Assembly: GCA_003993805.1 (NCBI GenBank) | Contig: RSEF01000001.1 | Location: forward strand, 203,456,770-203,520,769 | From: Himantopus leucocephalus | Lineage: Eukaryota; Chordata; Aves; Charadriiformes; Recurvirostridae | DNA: 64,000 nt | Reading direction: 5' to 3' | Shown: piece by piece, positions 47,801 through 59,900 of the stretch | How positions within the stretch are numbered: the first letter of the stretch is position 1 | How the letters are laid out: each line of letters starts with the position of its first letter | Notes under the pieces: generated by a model | The model's database searches: none | Seen by the model: the letters and a program-made list of their open reading frames with translations, nothing else | Told to the model about the DNA's origin: nothing | Translations under genes and position numbers: made by a program

Positions 47801-50800
47801 AAAATTTAGATCAAGAAAATGAAAAGCAGTAAATAAAATGTTCTTATGTAGAGCGGAAGTAGGTGCATAGCCTTATGTAGCAGGAAGGGTGCGTTCACAT
47901 TAACAAGAGGCTGTTGCAATTTATTCTTTTCCTCAAAATCTAGGTAAGAAAACAAAAATCCCCGCTGATCCCTTTTCAGTTTTGAAGCAGCACGATAAAA
48001 AAACATCTGCTAAAGCTAATGACTGCATTTGCATAGATTACATGTGACAATCCAGCACACAACAGGGTGTCCTGCCATGTAGACAACAAGCCACAAGGGT
48101 GATGCACTTCTTTGGCATTTATTGCCAGGAGTCAGCTACACTTCTACAATAACAGTGTCAGCTCATTTCCAGGAGGGCTTTGGCTTACAGCGCCAGAGAA
48201 AATTACCGATTCCCTCTTCTTTGCCAAGCTGAAAGGTGTAAGGGCTCTATCCTGCCAAGTGTGGAGGAGAGGTGGAGGAGGGAGAACAGCTTTCATGACG
48301 GCACCCAGCAAAACCCCTCGGCCCTGGAGTGGTGGGGGAAAGGCGTCCGATCTGCTGGGCTCAGGCTGAGCCCCGACCGCCGGCAGCATGGGCACGGGGC
48401 TGGCCGCAGGCGACACAGGGTGGCTGTGCACAGCCCTGCTCTCCGCCGGGCTGAGGGACGGCCGGCGCCTGTCATGGGGCATCATGGCTGGATGCCATGT
48501 TGAGTTGGAGGGGAAAAAATGGTTCTTTTGTGTTTTCAGCACAGTGGTTGAGTTTTATGGCATCGCTTTGTTATTCTTGCGGGGCTGGCTATGGACAAAT
48601 ACAAAACGACAATTTATATCCTAAGGCAAACTGGCTCTGATATGGTGCTACTCCTTTTCGTTTTGCTTAATTGGGCTAACAGAAAAAGACAACAGCTGCA
48701 ATGGTGGGAATGAAAAATGCCTTTGCTTGTCCTGGTTTTGACAGCAATCAGTCTGACAAGGGATTATCAATTGATCTGAGATAAGTGTTAGTGAAGGATG
48801 CAGTTTGTTGTCCGTTTATCCCCTTTACTATTTCATAGATACAATTACACTTCAAAAAACTAATATAGAGAGTGATTTTGAGAGACAGTAAACTCTTAGG
48901 CATGTTTAAGTAAGATCAGAGTGTGAAAAGGAGAAGAATGTCTCTGAAAAAAATGCTTTGGGACTTCTGTGTGTTTAGATATGTACGTACGTGTGCGCAT
49001 GTGTATCATGAAGTGAGCAAGTAAAAATAGAGACTGGCCATAGGCACGTGCTTTTGAAAAAAAAAAATCAGGTCATTTTCTTCAGCTTGTGTCTTCCAAG
49101 ACTGCAGATCTGACAGTCACGGCATGCTTCCTTCTGGCCTGGTAATCCACGAGTTCAGGCAAAGCTCTGCGACCACCTGTCAGCCTATTTTTGTGAAGCT
49201 CCATGGAAAAACTCCACGAAAAGGACTGGATGATCTTGACTGTCCCATTTGATAGATACGACATCTTTCCGATTGGTGCATGGTCTTCCCATCGGGTTTT
49301 GCTGGAAGCCGGGGACAATATACCCTGGCCAGGAGTCAAGAGAAATGGGCTTCCCCCAACAATCCAGTGACACCAGGCAAACCTGTGCTGCTGGTTTCCA
49401 GTTTGCCTGCCTCTGGCCCTGATCCAGCACCATGGAGCTTGGTGGGAGTTTTGCAGTTGGCCTTGGTAGGTGCTGAATTCAGCTATCGTGTGTGGAAACA
49501 CCACTGACAAGAGCCCCCCCCCCAGGTCCCAGGGGGCTGCGGGATGCTTTCCCTGCATCCCGGGTACCCTACCAGCCAACTCAGAGGGCCTAATCCTACA
49601 TTTCCTACATGTTCCTTGTGCAAACAGTGCTTCTCTGGAAACCTGATTTGTGCAAGCAAGAAGAAGAGCAGGAGTGGAAGCCCTGGTGATTATTCCTCTT
49701 GGTACTAATCTATTCTTAAACTGAACTATACTCTTTAGATATTTTAGTAAAACTGTCATAAATCAACACCCACTGCTTCATTTTTCTTAGTGATGAAAAA
49801 AAGAGGAAAAAGAGAACTGAAAAGCTGTCCTTTAGCTGACATTCAGTTGGAATTGATCAAGCGATCTGCTGTCAGAGCAACAGCTCTTGTCAAAAATAGC
49901 CCTTTGGAAAAAAACCTCTGGTGTTATTTGTATCGCGTGTACCACACAATGCTCTTTAGTGAGAGGAGGGCAACAGAGACCAATATTAAAAAGAGATCCA
50001 TGAAAGTGCTGTGTGGGAAATGAATCGTGTGCTTCTCTACAAGCTACCAGTGTCCCTATGACCGCCTCCAACTAGCGAGTTCACTGATGTGCATCAAGGC
50101 ATCATTTTTAGAAAGAATAAGGAGTGTCAGTTTTCTTTAGAAACTCTCACAGCTCTGAGGGACTGACACAACCAAATTCCCGGCTGCACCAAGCCTTTCC
50201 CATGGCGTAACTTTGACCAGAGTCCCAGTCCTGCAAACTCCTGACCATCTCAGTAGCTCCCCTGGTGCAACAAATAGGCATCGCCACATGCACATACATT
50301 GAGCAATTCACACGCTTGCATTAGAGATGATGGAAAATATTTTATTTCTGTGTAACAATGTTTTCCCCAAATGGAAAAACTGAAAGCTGAAAAATGTTGG
50401 CTGATATTTTTGGGAAAGGGAGGAAATAACTTAAAATCCACAAATGCTGAAACATTTGGAGAGGGGCTGATTTGAGCAAACTTCCGTGTTTTTCTCTGAG
50501 CACTTAACTTGGGCTCAGAGCTTTTAGAGCAAGATTTACCTCATCCACCCCTTAAGCTGACATGTAAAACAGGTCAAATAAACTGCACCCTACGAATACC
50601 TGTCTTTTGCCATATTAGAGAAAGGGGATTGAAGCTAACTAGCTGAGATGCAGCTGTTTACCCTGCAGCTGGTTAAAGCATGGGGAGACAAAACCTACCC
50701 TCTGGTTTGAAACAGATGGAAACCAGTGGTTCCAAATGACAGCTTTGGGATTTTAACTGTTATTACACTACGTGGACTCTTCTATTTTGTATGAGAAGGA

Positions 50801-51666
50801 GAAATCATGAATGCAAAGAAAAAAGTTTTCTAAATGCTTCAATTTAATTTCAATCTGTACTTTCTTTGAGCCCTCTTATTGGATTTAGAAGGGGTGTCGT
50901 TAACTGATGAGAAGCTGGGTTAGAGCTTTACAGTTTCTTTTCACTTTCTGAAAGCTTGAGATCTCATTTCATCACGTCACACTTTGTAATTCTAGCAGCA
51001 GTAAACCTAGACAACATTCATAAGTATATAATAACTGATGGGATGTATGAAGTGAAATACATATCCTTCACATCCACGGATTCACTGGTTAGGATTCTTA
51101 CCTGTATCTTCTATGACAAAGCAAAAAGCCTCTTCCATAAATGCAGTAAATTGCCAAACACTCTAGAGCTTACAAGCAACGGCCTAGTTTTGGAAGCTGC
51201 TGAGACATACCCTGCTTCAAATACAAAATATGTAGTGTCTATCTGCTTAAGAGCAGCTCATATAGGAGCAGTTGCAGTTCAGGGCTCCTGAAAAAAATAT
51301 CCTGACAGTGAATTCTGTTTTGGAAACTTGTCCTAATAAAAAGCACAATTATTTCTCTCCTCTCCCACCATGTCCCAAGGCCCAGATTTAGTCCCAAAGC
51401 TTTTCAGTAATTCCCTCACAGCCTGTGTGTTTCACACGTGCTCAGGTTTCTTTTGCCTCTTTTACATTTGGCCTCTGAGTCCTTTCACCTGAGCCCAAAG
51501 ATTTCCACGTGCCACCATGGTGCTGGCACCCAACTGATGTTCTGTCCAGGGGCTGGGTTATACACAGTGAAATGAGGGGAAAGAAGGAAAGTAAGGCGGA
51601 GTACTCCTGACATCAAACTAATAATATATCTGTCAGTAATTGTAATTACATGAGTTGTTTTGTTGG
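44839..51666. other. Intergenic with GC-rich islets, no supported gene
   Basis: Mostly AT-rich, but 45000-45470, about 46960-47420 and about 48250-48500 are GC-rich. Overlapping frames on both strands are present (189 codons at 46948-47517 minus; 225 codons at 49082-49759 minus). None shows a domain I recognise, so I call no gene. Confidence 0.45.
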
Positions 51667-51708
51667 TTTTTTTTTTTTTTTTNNNNNNNNNNTTTTTTTT
51701 TTTTTTTT
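51667..51708. repeat. Poly(T) run with a 10-N gap
   Basis: T16, ten N (51683-51692), then T16. The homopolymer length is unresolved in the assembly. Confidence 0.9.
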
Positions 51709-54700
51709 ATCTGCAGCAGCTGAAAGTAGCAATAGTCTTGCTGGTGAGTTGGAGATGTATTTCTTATATTTAAAAAAGCACAAGTAATATGATCATATCT
51801 ATCTAGGTATCCAATTTAGGGAGGCTGAATCGTTAATTAAAAGCCTGATTCTGACTTCTACATCCACTAACATTAATCAGAAGTATTTCTGCTGAAGTCA
51901 ACTGAAAGGTCCGACATAGTGCAAGGGCGAAGAAAAAACTCAGGCAGCCCCAACGTGCTGAAAGTTTTTTGAATGTTTGCCTGTCGGTAAAAATGTCCTC
52001 ATCCTCCAAAAATGATTCTCAACTGTTTGAAAAACACATTCTGACCCAGTATTCCCCATCATCCCCCTAATCTGCTTACGCTGTTGTTTGGGCTTTTAAT
52101 TAAAGGTAGTGGGGAAGACCCATCCCTCCTGTGGTACTATTGTCTGTCAGGTCTGCTGGGACTGCACAGCCAGGATTTGATTTTCATCTATTTTTGAAGT
52201 AGAAAAACTTAACTAGAACAATTACAAATTAATAAATAAATAAATTTATAATGTCTGGGATATTGCAAACATCCAAAGAAGAAAGTGAATGGCTGTATAT
52301 TCATGTAAAACCCCCCATATTTATGGGAATTTGTTTTTAACACTTCTCTTTTCAGTTCAGTGTACGGAAGAAAATAAACTCTCCACATTTCCAGTAATTA
52401 CAGTGCAAGTAAATCTGGGATTGGGCTGGGTTAATTCTTAGAGGTTCTAGCTACAACGTTACAGCAGGATTAATCTAGAGGTTTGTTTTTGTTTTTTTTT
52501 TTTAATGCAGAGGGCTAGGACACTAGCATATTATTAATTAGAAGTAAATCTGTCCCTTGGGGGACTACATGCACTGTGTGCATTTTTAACTCGTATTTAG
52601 CTTTGAGACAAATGACGGATGTTTTCCCCCTTTCAGTTTCTCAGTTGCTTCCTTATTTCTCTGTAATCCTCTTGTTTTGCATTGGGAAGAACAGCTGGAT
52701 AACACAGAGATCATATGCAGACAATCGATTTTTTCAGTCTGTTGGCTGAACTGGAAAACATTCACTAATTTTCTTTTGGGTAGAACTTGTGTTTTGCTTC
52801 ATTTTGGGAGAGTTACCATTATTTTCCTATTTTGCTCTTTAAAACAGCAAAACAGAAGCCATTTATATAGAAGTGTTGTTTCAACAGCAAAAAACCCTAC
52901 AAAAATCTTGAATGAAATACTGTAACTTCATCCTTTCTCAGCTCAGATTGTTTACTTTATTTCAGAAACCCCATNATGCTGGGGTTGAGTGACAGTAATG
53001 AAAGAAAACTTCACAGTGGCCACAGGATTCCTTTCACATGCAAAGGTGTTGTTTGCCTTTGCTGCAAGGATATTATCGTTGAGAACAAGAGGTATTCCTC
53101 CTCATGAAGTCCTTGGTAGCAGGTGTCTGGTCTGATACACAATCTTCCAGGCTCATGAAATGGGATTTCTTCCCATTTTGGCTAGATTGGACCAGTGTTT
53201 GAATATGTGAAAGGTCAGTGGCTGATTTTTCTTTCCTCCACATTTATTCTGCAGAAGGGCACAATCATTTACCTGTTCAAGAATCTGTATCTCAGCTCTC
53301 ATTTGGTGTGATTTCTTGGAGATTTAGAGGACATTTTGGTTTCTTGAATTGCACAGTTCTGCAGCAGGCACTTTCAAATTCTATAAGCCTGTGGGCTTCA
53401 GACATAATTTTCTGAAAATAGAGTCCAGGTCTCTATTTTGAGAAACAGGTCTTGTTCTGCTCACTGTATGTTTCCCAGTACTGTCGCTCTTCAGCCAATA
53501 AAACAAAGTAATGACAGTTTATTATTTCCCAGGAGACTGGAGATATACTTTCCAGGGACATGTGCATCTCCCAGTCATGATGATCTTTGCTATCTGTACA
53601 CTGCACTGGTAGCAGCTTATCCCAGTGACAGTTTTTCATGTGTTAATCAGGCAGTATCTGATGAGCATGAAGCCTGTGCAGAGATGACAGTTGATAGTGT
53701 AGGAAACTCACTTTAACCCTCATCTTCTACTTGCCGCTCCCTTTCTTCCTTCCATATACAGCATTTTTTAGATTCTTTTAAGAACCTTTTCCCTGAGACA
53801 TCCCCAAGTTTGAGCTGCCTGAGAGTGAGGGTCAGCCAGGCTCTGGACATGCTGAACTGCACATTTGTGGTCTTTATGTTGTCTTATAGTTAGAATCTTA
53901 GCTAGTTTTGCTAGCATTAAAGGTAGTCTCTGTGTTTCGGGAGAATCAGGACTTAGACCTCTTTTCCAGGTAACATTTTTGCCTCTGCAGCCGGGGAGAG
54001 TTTGGTTTGCAGAAAAGGATGTGGAAAATGGTCTGACCTGGGAAAACGGAGGGAGGAGTAACAAAGCAAATAACCCTGAGGAGGTTGTAGCTGCTGCTGC
54101 CTGGGCTGGAGAGGGAAGAAGGAAATATGCAATATTGGAGGACATGGATCTGTTGGGCGGCAAATGCAAACAAGTGGCAAATGTTAGAAATCCAGACACT
54201 TTTCCGCTGTACCTGTATGAGCAGACACTTCCCACTGATATGTGTTACAGCAAGAAGGCTCTTATGGAAAATAAGAGGGATTCTTTAACCCCCATTTCTT
54301 TTTCTGAACATTTTTTTTGCTGTTTTTTTAGCTATTCTCTTTTTTAAGTCCCAGTGGTTCCCTGAGAAGAGCTTAAGGTATCAGCAGAGATCTGACATTA
54401 CTTATGTCTTCATTAATGAGCCCATTGATCTTGTAATCCAGCAAACAGCATCTCTTCCATTTCCTGATACTGTAATGCATTGAAGAGTTTATCAGTGCAG
54501 TAGCACACCCAACCACGTAAGAAGAAATTGTGGTATTTGAAGTAACTTTTCAGGTAGTGGGCCTGTTTTCCCTACGAACATGTTATTGCTCTGGACTTCC
54601 GTGTACTCATCCTTCAATTATAGACCCTGGCATGGTAATTATCTATGGCTTTTTAAAAGCCTGATGACTTTCTCCCATCACCAGCTGGGGTCTAGATGCA

Positions 54701-57700
54701 GGCACTGCGCTGGCCAAAGTCTTGCAATTCACTTTCTGCAATTTAGATGCACTCCTTATCATTAGGAAGACCTGCTATTTTTAAATTGATGTAGCATCTT
54801 TGAGCCCTATAAATTATATATACCCTATAGTGTATGTGATGGTGGAAACACTGTAGAGAATGCTAACAAAACAGACAAACAAAAAGAAAAAGGTGAAGAA
54901 CTTCAGCAGAAAACGGGTAAACTCTGGCTTAAAACTGAGCATATGCTGGGTACTATGCTGAGAGGGCTGCTCCTGACTCTCTGGAGTCACTGAAATGAAG
55001 CATGAAGTGAAAAATTCCTGCAGAGATTTTCAGACACCTCTGTCCTGTCACCCTGTGCTCGGTGCTCCTGTTCAGCATGTGAGGCAGCCTCGAAACACCA
55101 AAAAACTCTGGGGCTTCTGTCAAAATGAGAGCCAAGATGGTTTGCTAGCTGTCACTTCCATCACTAATCCATACTCAGTGAGTCCTAGGATTTTTATTCA
55201 GTATTCATTCCGTGCCATATACTGCAGTCTCTGGGGGGAACTGTGCGTGTCTGCCTGGTGTAATCACTGGGGAAAAGCAGGGTGAGGCTGGGTTGTAATT
55301 ATTGCTGCTGCTGTTTCCCCTGATGGCTCCAGCTGCGCGGCTGCCCCCGTGGCTCCAGCACTCCGTAGGGAGTGATGCTGGGACAGGGCTGTGGCGCCTG
55401 AGGGTCGCTGGAGAAGGCACCCTCAGGTGAAATGATGCGAAGCAGTGGCTTCCTGAGGATCACAGCACAGGTCAGTGGTGGAGCCAAGGCTGGGAGCTGG
55501 ACCGGCAGTCTGTGACAGTAACCTTCGGCAAGCAGCCCAAAACAGCTGTAGGGTATGTCCTGGGGACAAGGAGAGGATAGTCTTCGCCTCAAAGTCCTTA
55601 ATTTCTGTAAAAAAGTGTATACTTATAAACACTACATGTTTTTTAAATTACCTTTTTTGAATAATTTTGTTAGACAGTGCTTCTTGTCTGTTTTTCTTAA
55701 TATTAAGTCTAAAGAGGAAGAAATCCACCTCTGAAAGCATTTCTTCCACAGACCCTTTTCAATATCCCCTTCAGCTGGAATAAATGTGCTGCTGTGGCTG
55801 TGCCGTGCAGCTCGGCATGGGATCTCTTCCACTGTGTCAGATGCCCCTCAGACGAAGCCAGGTCAGGAGGGATGTGGTAGAAACAGCTCTCCCACCACAG
55901 CTGCTCAGCTGCCCCTTGTCTGCAGGTCACCAGGAGCTCCCAGCTGACCGTGGAGTCTCTCTGTGCTTTTAAATTACAGCTCTTCATTTGTTTTCACTCT
56001 GCAAAGTGTCTGTCAGTCTTTCTTCCCCCTTGCCAGGAAGACAGAGTTACGCCATTTTTCACTGTCAGAAGCAGACTTCCATCTCAGACCTACAGAGATG
56101 AAGGGAAGCCATAAAGAGATCCCTACCACAATTCAGGGGGCTGAGTTTTAAACCTCTGAGAAAAAAATGCAAGTAGTAGGTATTGCTTACACAGGCTTTG
56201 CACAAACTTCCTGGAATGTAAAATCAGAAAGAATAAAAAAGGACCGCGTGGAAGAAAATGTCTCTGGCTCCATTTCATCCAGCTCCTCACCATCCTTTTC
56301 CAGAAACCAGCTTTGCTCACCTTGGAAGGCCATTCACACAGCTGATCCCGTATCCCTTTACAGTTTTGCAAAAATGACACGATGCCGTTTGCTTCCAGGG
56401 GAAATCCCAGCCGAAAGCAGGGGGAACAAAAAGGGCAAGGGAACACCACTTGTCCCTGTGTGCGAAGTTTCCATTCCACATGCGGACATGGGCACAACAG
56501 ATGTAGCAGAGAACATTTTGTCCCAACCTCCTCGATCGTACAGCACTCGGGTGTCCGAGCATCTCTAGGTGGAAGAGCTATTTTGCATGAATATAACCAC
56601 CTTTCAGCATTACTCTTCTTCAGTTAGAAATCAGTGAACACTTTGTCTAAAGCTTTTCCTCTTGAGCCCTGCAAGGGCAGGTTAACCAAAGCATGTCATG
56701 AGTTCATGATGGATCCATAGATGTCTTCAGGTTAAAGCAAAATAATAAAATAAAAAAGAAAAGAAAAAATGGGAATGTTTCATTTGTCACTTTCACAATT
56801 CATGCTTTAATATTTCATTTTAGAATGACTACCCATTTCCAGAGGTGCTTCAAGGTTAAATAACCTCGAAGGTTAAATCATATTTTTAAATACACAAAAA
56901 GGATTGAAACCAAATGTGTAGAAAAAAAAATTAAATTTGTCAAAACATTTCTAAAGTGGTAATTTCAGGTTGACCTCAAGTCACTTTCCTCCATTAACAC
57001 TTGGATTTTAAGTTGACTGGAAAACAAGCTGAAAGTCCACCCCTTCCGTGATGGCTGCAGATATTCACACAAAAAGAAAGAGAGCACAATAACTTGTCTG
57101 TTCCATACAGCTGTGATGCATTAAGTCATCTGTCCTCTGCCTTTTGCATCTCTGTATCTCCTTCCTTTGGTCTCAAGGCTTGTGAGAAGAAATGGTGAAT
57201 TATAAAGGATTGGTGAAATGTAGCATAGTGCCAGTATGAAAGTGCAAAAATCACAAGTTCAGCCATGTGGCCAAGTCTTACTTATTAGCATTTTGGTGCA
57301 CATTTTCGCAAGATACATGACCAGATTTTGATCTTTCAAATTTCCAAAGGATGCCTGGCTCTGTGTATTTGCATTTGTACAAGAGCATTTCCTATTTTCT
57401 CTTTTTTATCAAGTTTCCTTCATCTATCTAAAGCGCAGAAATATTGCCAAGTGATGGGGGAACTCACGACGTGGCACAATTGATGGAGGCGCAGTCAAGG
57501 TGAGCAACTTGTGCCTATGGGTGAAGGTTCTGGTCCGACCTCCTGCCTCCGTGTCTCTCTGGGTGCTGGGCATGTTTATGAACTGCACTCCGTAAAATGT
57601 AACTCACTTTTCCTCCTCCAGCCACAATCTTGGCTTCTGTCTCGTCTGCCCTTTCTGTCTCTTGCAGAAGGCAGGAGAGACCTGTAAGTTGAATGATGTG

Positions 57701-58225
57701 CTCATATTGCTCTTATTGAACACTTTTAATTGTGAATGCAAACGGCACTTTTTATACATGAACAGAAAACGGACTAAATTCACTGGATAAATTATTCACA
57801 ACAGATAATTCAACCTGCTCTCCTGGGAGAGTGCAATGAATGTCTGATGATGTTAAAAAAAAAAAAATATCCCACAACTAATTCTTCCAACCAGTGAAGT
57901 CAATGGCAAAACCTTTTACTGACTTCAAAGGGAGCAGAACCTAGCCCCGAGCCAGGGAGCCCACATACCACTTCTCTTTAGTGGTTCTCACTTGCATTTA
58001 GAGCTGAAACCCAGACAAGCGTTTATGTTTGGAGGAGCCCAGACTAATGCTGTGCAGCAGAGTCAGGCTGCCAGGGCACACGCATTGTTACAGCTCCAGT
58101 TGAAAGCAGGTCTGCGCTGCAGCCCTGGCGCAGAGCGCTGTCCCCAAGCCCAAATAACCCGGCCTCAAGAGAGAGCCAAGGTAGAGGTGGCGTTCAGCGA
58201 GTTTGGAGCTCAGGGCAGGTTAATT
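51709..58225. other. Intergenic, nothing recognised
   Basis: AT-rich sequence with a single N at 52975 and a short AATA/TAAA run near 52231-52245. Several frames of 90-160 codons (for example 53865-54347 plus and 53768-54235 minus) overlap one another on opposite strands and lack domains, so they are treated as chance. Confidence 0.5.
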
Positions 58226-58596
58226 TGGCCAGGTTTGTCTAGTTTGGAGAAAAGGAGGCTGAGGGGCGACCTCATTGCTCTCCACAGCTTCCTGAGGAGG
58301 GGAAGTGGAGAGGGAGGTGCTGAGCTCTTCTCCCCCCTGGTGTCCAGTGACAGGATGCGTGGGAATGGCTCAAAGCTGCACCAGGGGAGGTTCAGACTGG
58401 ACATTAGGAAGCATTTCTTTGCCAAGGGGGTGGTCAAACACTGGAACAGGCTTCCTAGAGAGGCGGTCAATGCCCCAGGCCTGTTGGTGTTTCAGAAGCA
58501 TTTGGACAATGTCCTTAATAACATGCTTTAATTTGGTCAGCCCTGAACTGGTTAGGCAGTTGGACTGGATGACCATTGTAGGTCCCTTCCAACTGC
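58226..58596 (+). mobile_element. CR1 LINE fragment (different subfamily), plus strand
   Basis: Plus-strand CR1 3' end. The frame ending at 58531 reads [37 protein letters not shown] and [19 protein letters not shown], the CR1 polymerase C-terminus. It is followed by the CR1 3' non-coding segment (TTGGACTGGATGACC...TCCCTTCCAAC) and then a pentamer array. Its sequence differs clearly from the two minus-strand copies, so it is another subfamily. It lies about 1 kb upstream of the AMER2 TATA box. Confidence 0.92.
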
Positions 58597-58671
58597 TCTG
58601 CTCTGCTCTGCTCTATTCTACTCTACTCTACTCTACTCTATTCTACTCTACTCTACTCTACTCTATTCTAA
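58597..58671 (+). repeat. TCTAY pentanucleotide microsatellite at a CR1 tail
   Basis: Three TCTGC units (58597-58611) followed by twelve TCTAN units. The latter are ordered as TCTAT plus four TCTAC, twice, then TCTAT and TCTAA, giving a 25-bp higher-order period. It directly abuts the CR1 3' end. Confidence 0.9.
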
Positions 58672-59584
58672 TTTACTTTGCATCTGGGATAAATTTGCAG
58701 CCAGTGAGGGGTTTTGTGACCAGGGTGCCACCAGCCACCCTGATGTGGCTGTGCTGCTGGCCATCATCGCCAGTGGCAATGCGCAATGGGTGCCATGACT
58801 GCGTGCAGTGGACGTGGGGTCTGGGAAAAAGCTTGCATGGGGGCGGCTGCTGCGCTCCCCCTCCACGGCAGGGAAGGTGAGTGGAGTGAGGGCTGTGCTG
58901 TGCCCCAGCTTGTGCCACTGGTCACCGGTGGTGGGGACATGTGGCCTCGAGCACTGGGGAGAAACAGAGACATGGGAACAGTGCGAGAGTGGGCAGCAAG
59001 GGAGGGGAACGATGTCGGCATAATCCGCCTCCACCCCGGGGGTACCTCGCGGGTTCGGTCTGGGTGTCCCATGTTTCCAGAAGTCCATCCCTGCCGTGGG
59101 GCGCATTGTCACCTACAGACCGTGTCATCGTCGTCGCGCGTGTGTGGGTGTCCCCATCTCCGGGCGCTGCTGGTGCTTCGCTGCACTTCACATCGCAGCG
59201 CCCGCGGTCCGAAGCGCGGGGTGGCCGCGCCGGGGGACGCGGAGGCGATGCGAAACGCTCTCGTAAATAAAAGCTGAGCTCCGCCTGGCCGGGTGGGGGG
59301 CCGCGACCCCCTCCCGGGCCACGCGAGGGGCCGGTTTTGGGTGGCAGAGGGGAAGAAGAGAGGAGGCGTGAAGGGGCGACGGGGCTGCAGCCCGGCGAGG
59401 AGAGCGGGCTCGCTCGCTGCCGCCGCCGCCGCCGGCGGGGGACGCCCGGCGGGTGTGGGGACGGCGTGGCCCTCCCCCCCTCCGTCCCCCGCAACGTGGG
59501 GTGCCCATCCCCCGGCGCCGTGCGGCAGGCAGCGCGGCCCTGCCCACGCGTGGGGGGGCGGTGTCGGGAGGAAAGGGGTTAAGT
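58672..59584 (+). promoter_or_regulatory. AMER2: AMER2 upstream region and CpG island
   Basis: From about 59000 the sequence becomes strongly GC- and CpG-rich, and this continues into the AMER2 coding region. Open frames on both strands here (for example 58922-59494 minus and 59293-59811 plus) are expected in stop-poor GC-rich DNA and carry no domain. Promoter function is inferred from composition and position. Confidence 0.6.
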
Positions 59585-59592
59585 TATATAAG
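59585..59592 (+). promoter_or_regulatory. AMER2: AMER2 TATA box
   Basis: TATATAAG is the only AT-rich octamer in a long GC-rich stretch. It would place transcription start near 59615, upstream of both candidate start codons (59767 and 59901). A TATA box inside a CpG island suits a regulated, tissue-restricted gene; AMER2 is mainly expressed in brain. Confidence 0.6.
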
Positions 59593-59766
59593 CCGTTTTG
59601 GGGAGGGGTGGCGGCAGGGGCGCTGCCGGCGGAGCTGCGGCGGCTCAGGTTGATTCCGAGTGGGCGAGGGCGGCCTGGCGCAGGCCCGCGGCGGAGGAAA
59701 AGCGGCTTATCCCCTTCCTCCCCCCTCCATCACCACCACCACCACTACCACCACCTCCGGGTTGCC

Positions 59767-59811
59767 ATGGAGACGGGCGGGCGGCGGCGGCGGCGGCGGG
59801 GCTGTCAGTGA
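59767..59811 (+). other. Upstream ATG / 14-codon frame before AMER2
   Basis: ATG in good context (GTTGCCATGG) followed by 13 codons, METGG then an Arg run, and a TGA at 59809-59811. The METGG start resembles the human AMER2 N-terminus (METSRSR), but it is not in frame with the rest. It is either a real upstream frame that lowers AMER2 translation or the true start disrupted by sequence errors in the CGG run. Confidence 0.5.
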
Positions 59812-59895
59812 GGGATCGCACCGGGCACCGGGGCGGCGGCGGCGGCGGCGGCGGCGGCGGAGGGGAGGCCGCGGCGGCGGCGGCAACGGCGGCGG
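59777..59895 (+). repeat. AMER2: CGG/GCG trinucleotide tracts
   Basis: Two CGG-type runs, about 59777-59802 and 59833-59859 (nine GCG units), followed by interrupted GGC triplets to about 59895. They lie between the TATA box and the in-frame AMER2 ATG. Such tracts often vary in length and are prone to sequencing error. Confidence 0.85.
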
Positions 59896-59900
59896 CAGAC

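Noticed and set aside
52970..52990. Small palindrome around the single N at 52975 as a hairpin element
   Set aside because: Only about 7 bp of arm (AACCCCA / TGGGGTT) and one ambiguous base; not enough to support a structure.
53768..54347. Overlapping 155- and 160-codon frames on opposite strands
   Set aside because: Mutually overlapping, no domain, no start or splice context; likely chance.
59598..59900. 101-codon upstream extension of AMER2
   Set aside because: The frame is open, but begins at a TTG with no ATG before 59901, and the peptide (proline, glycine and alanine runs) does not match the known AMER2 N-terminus.
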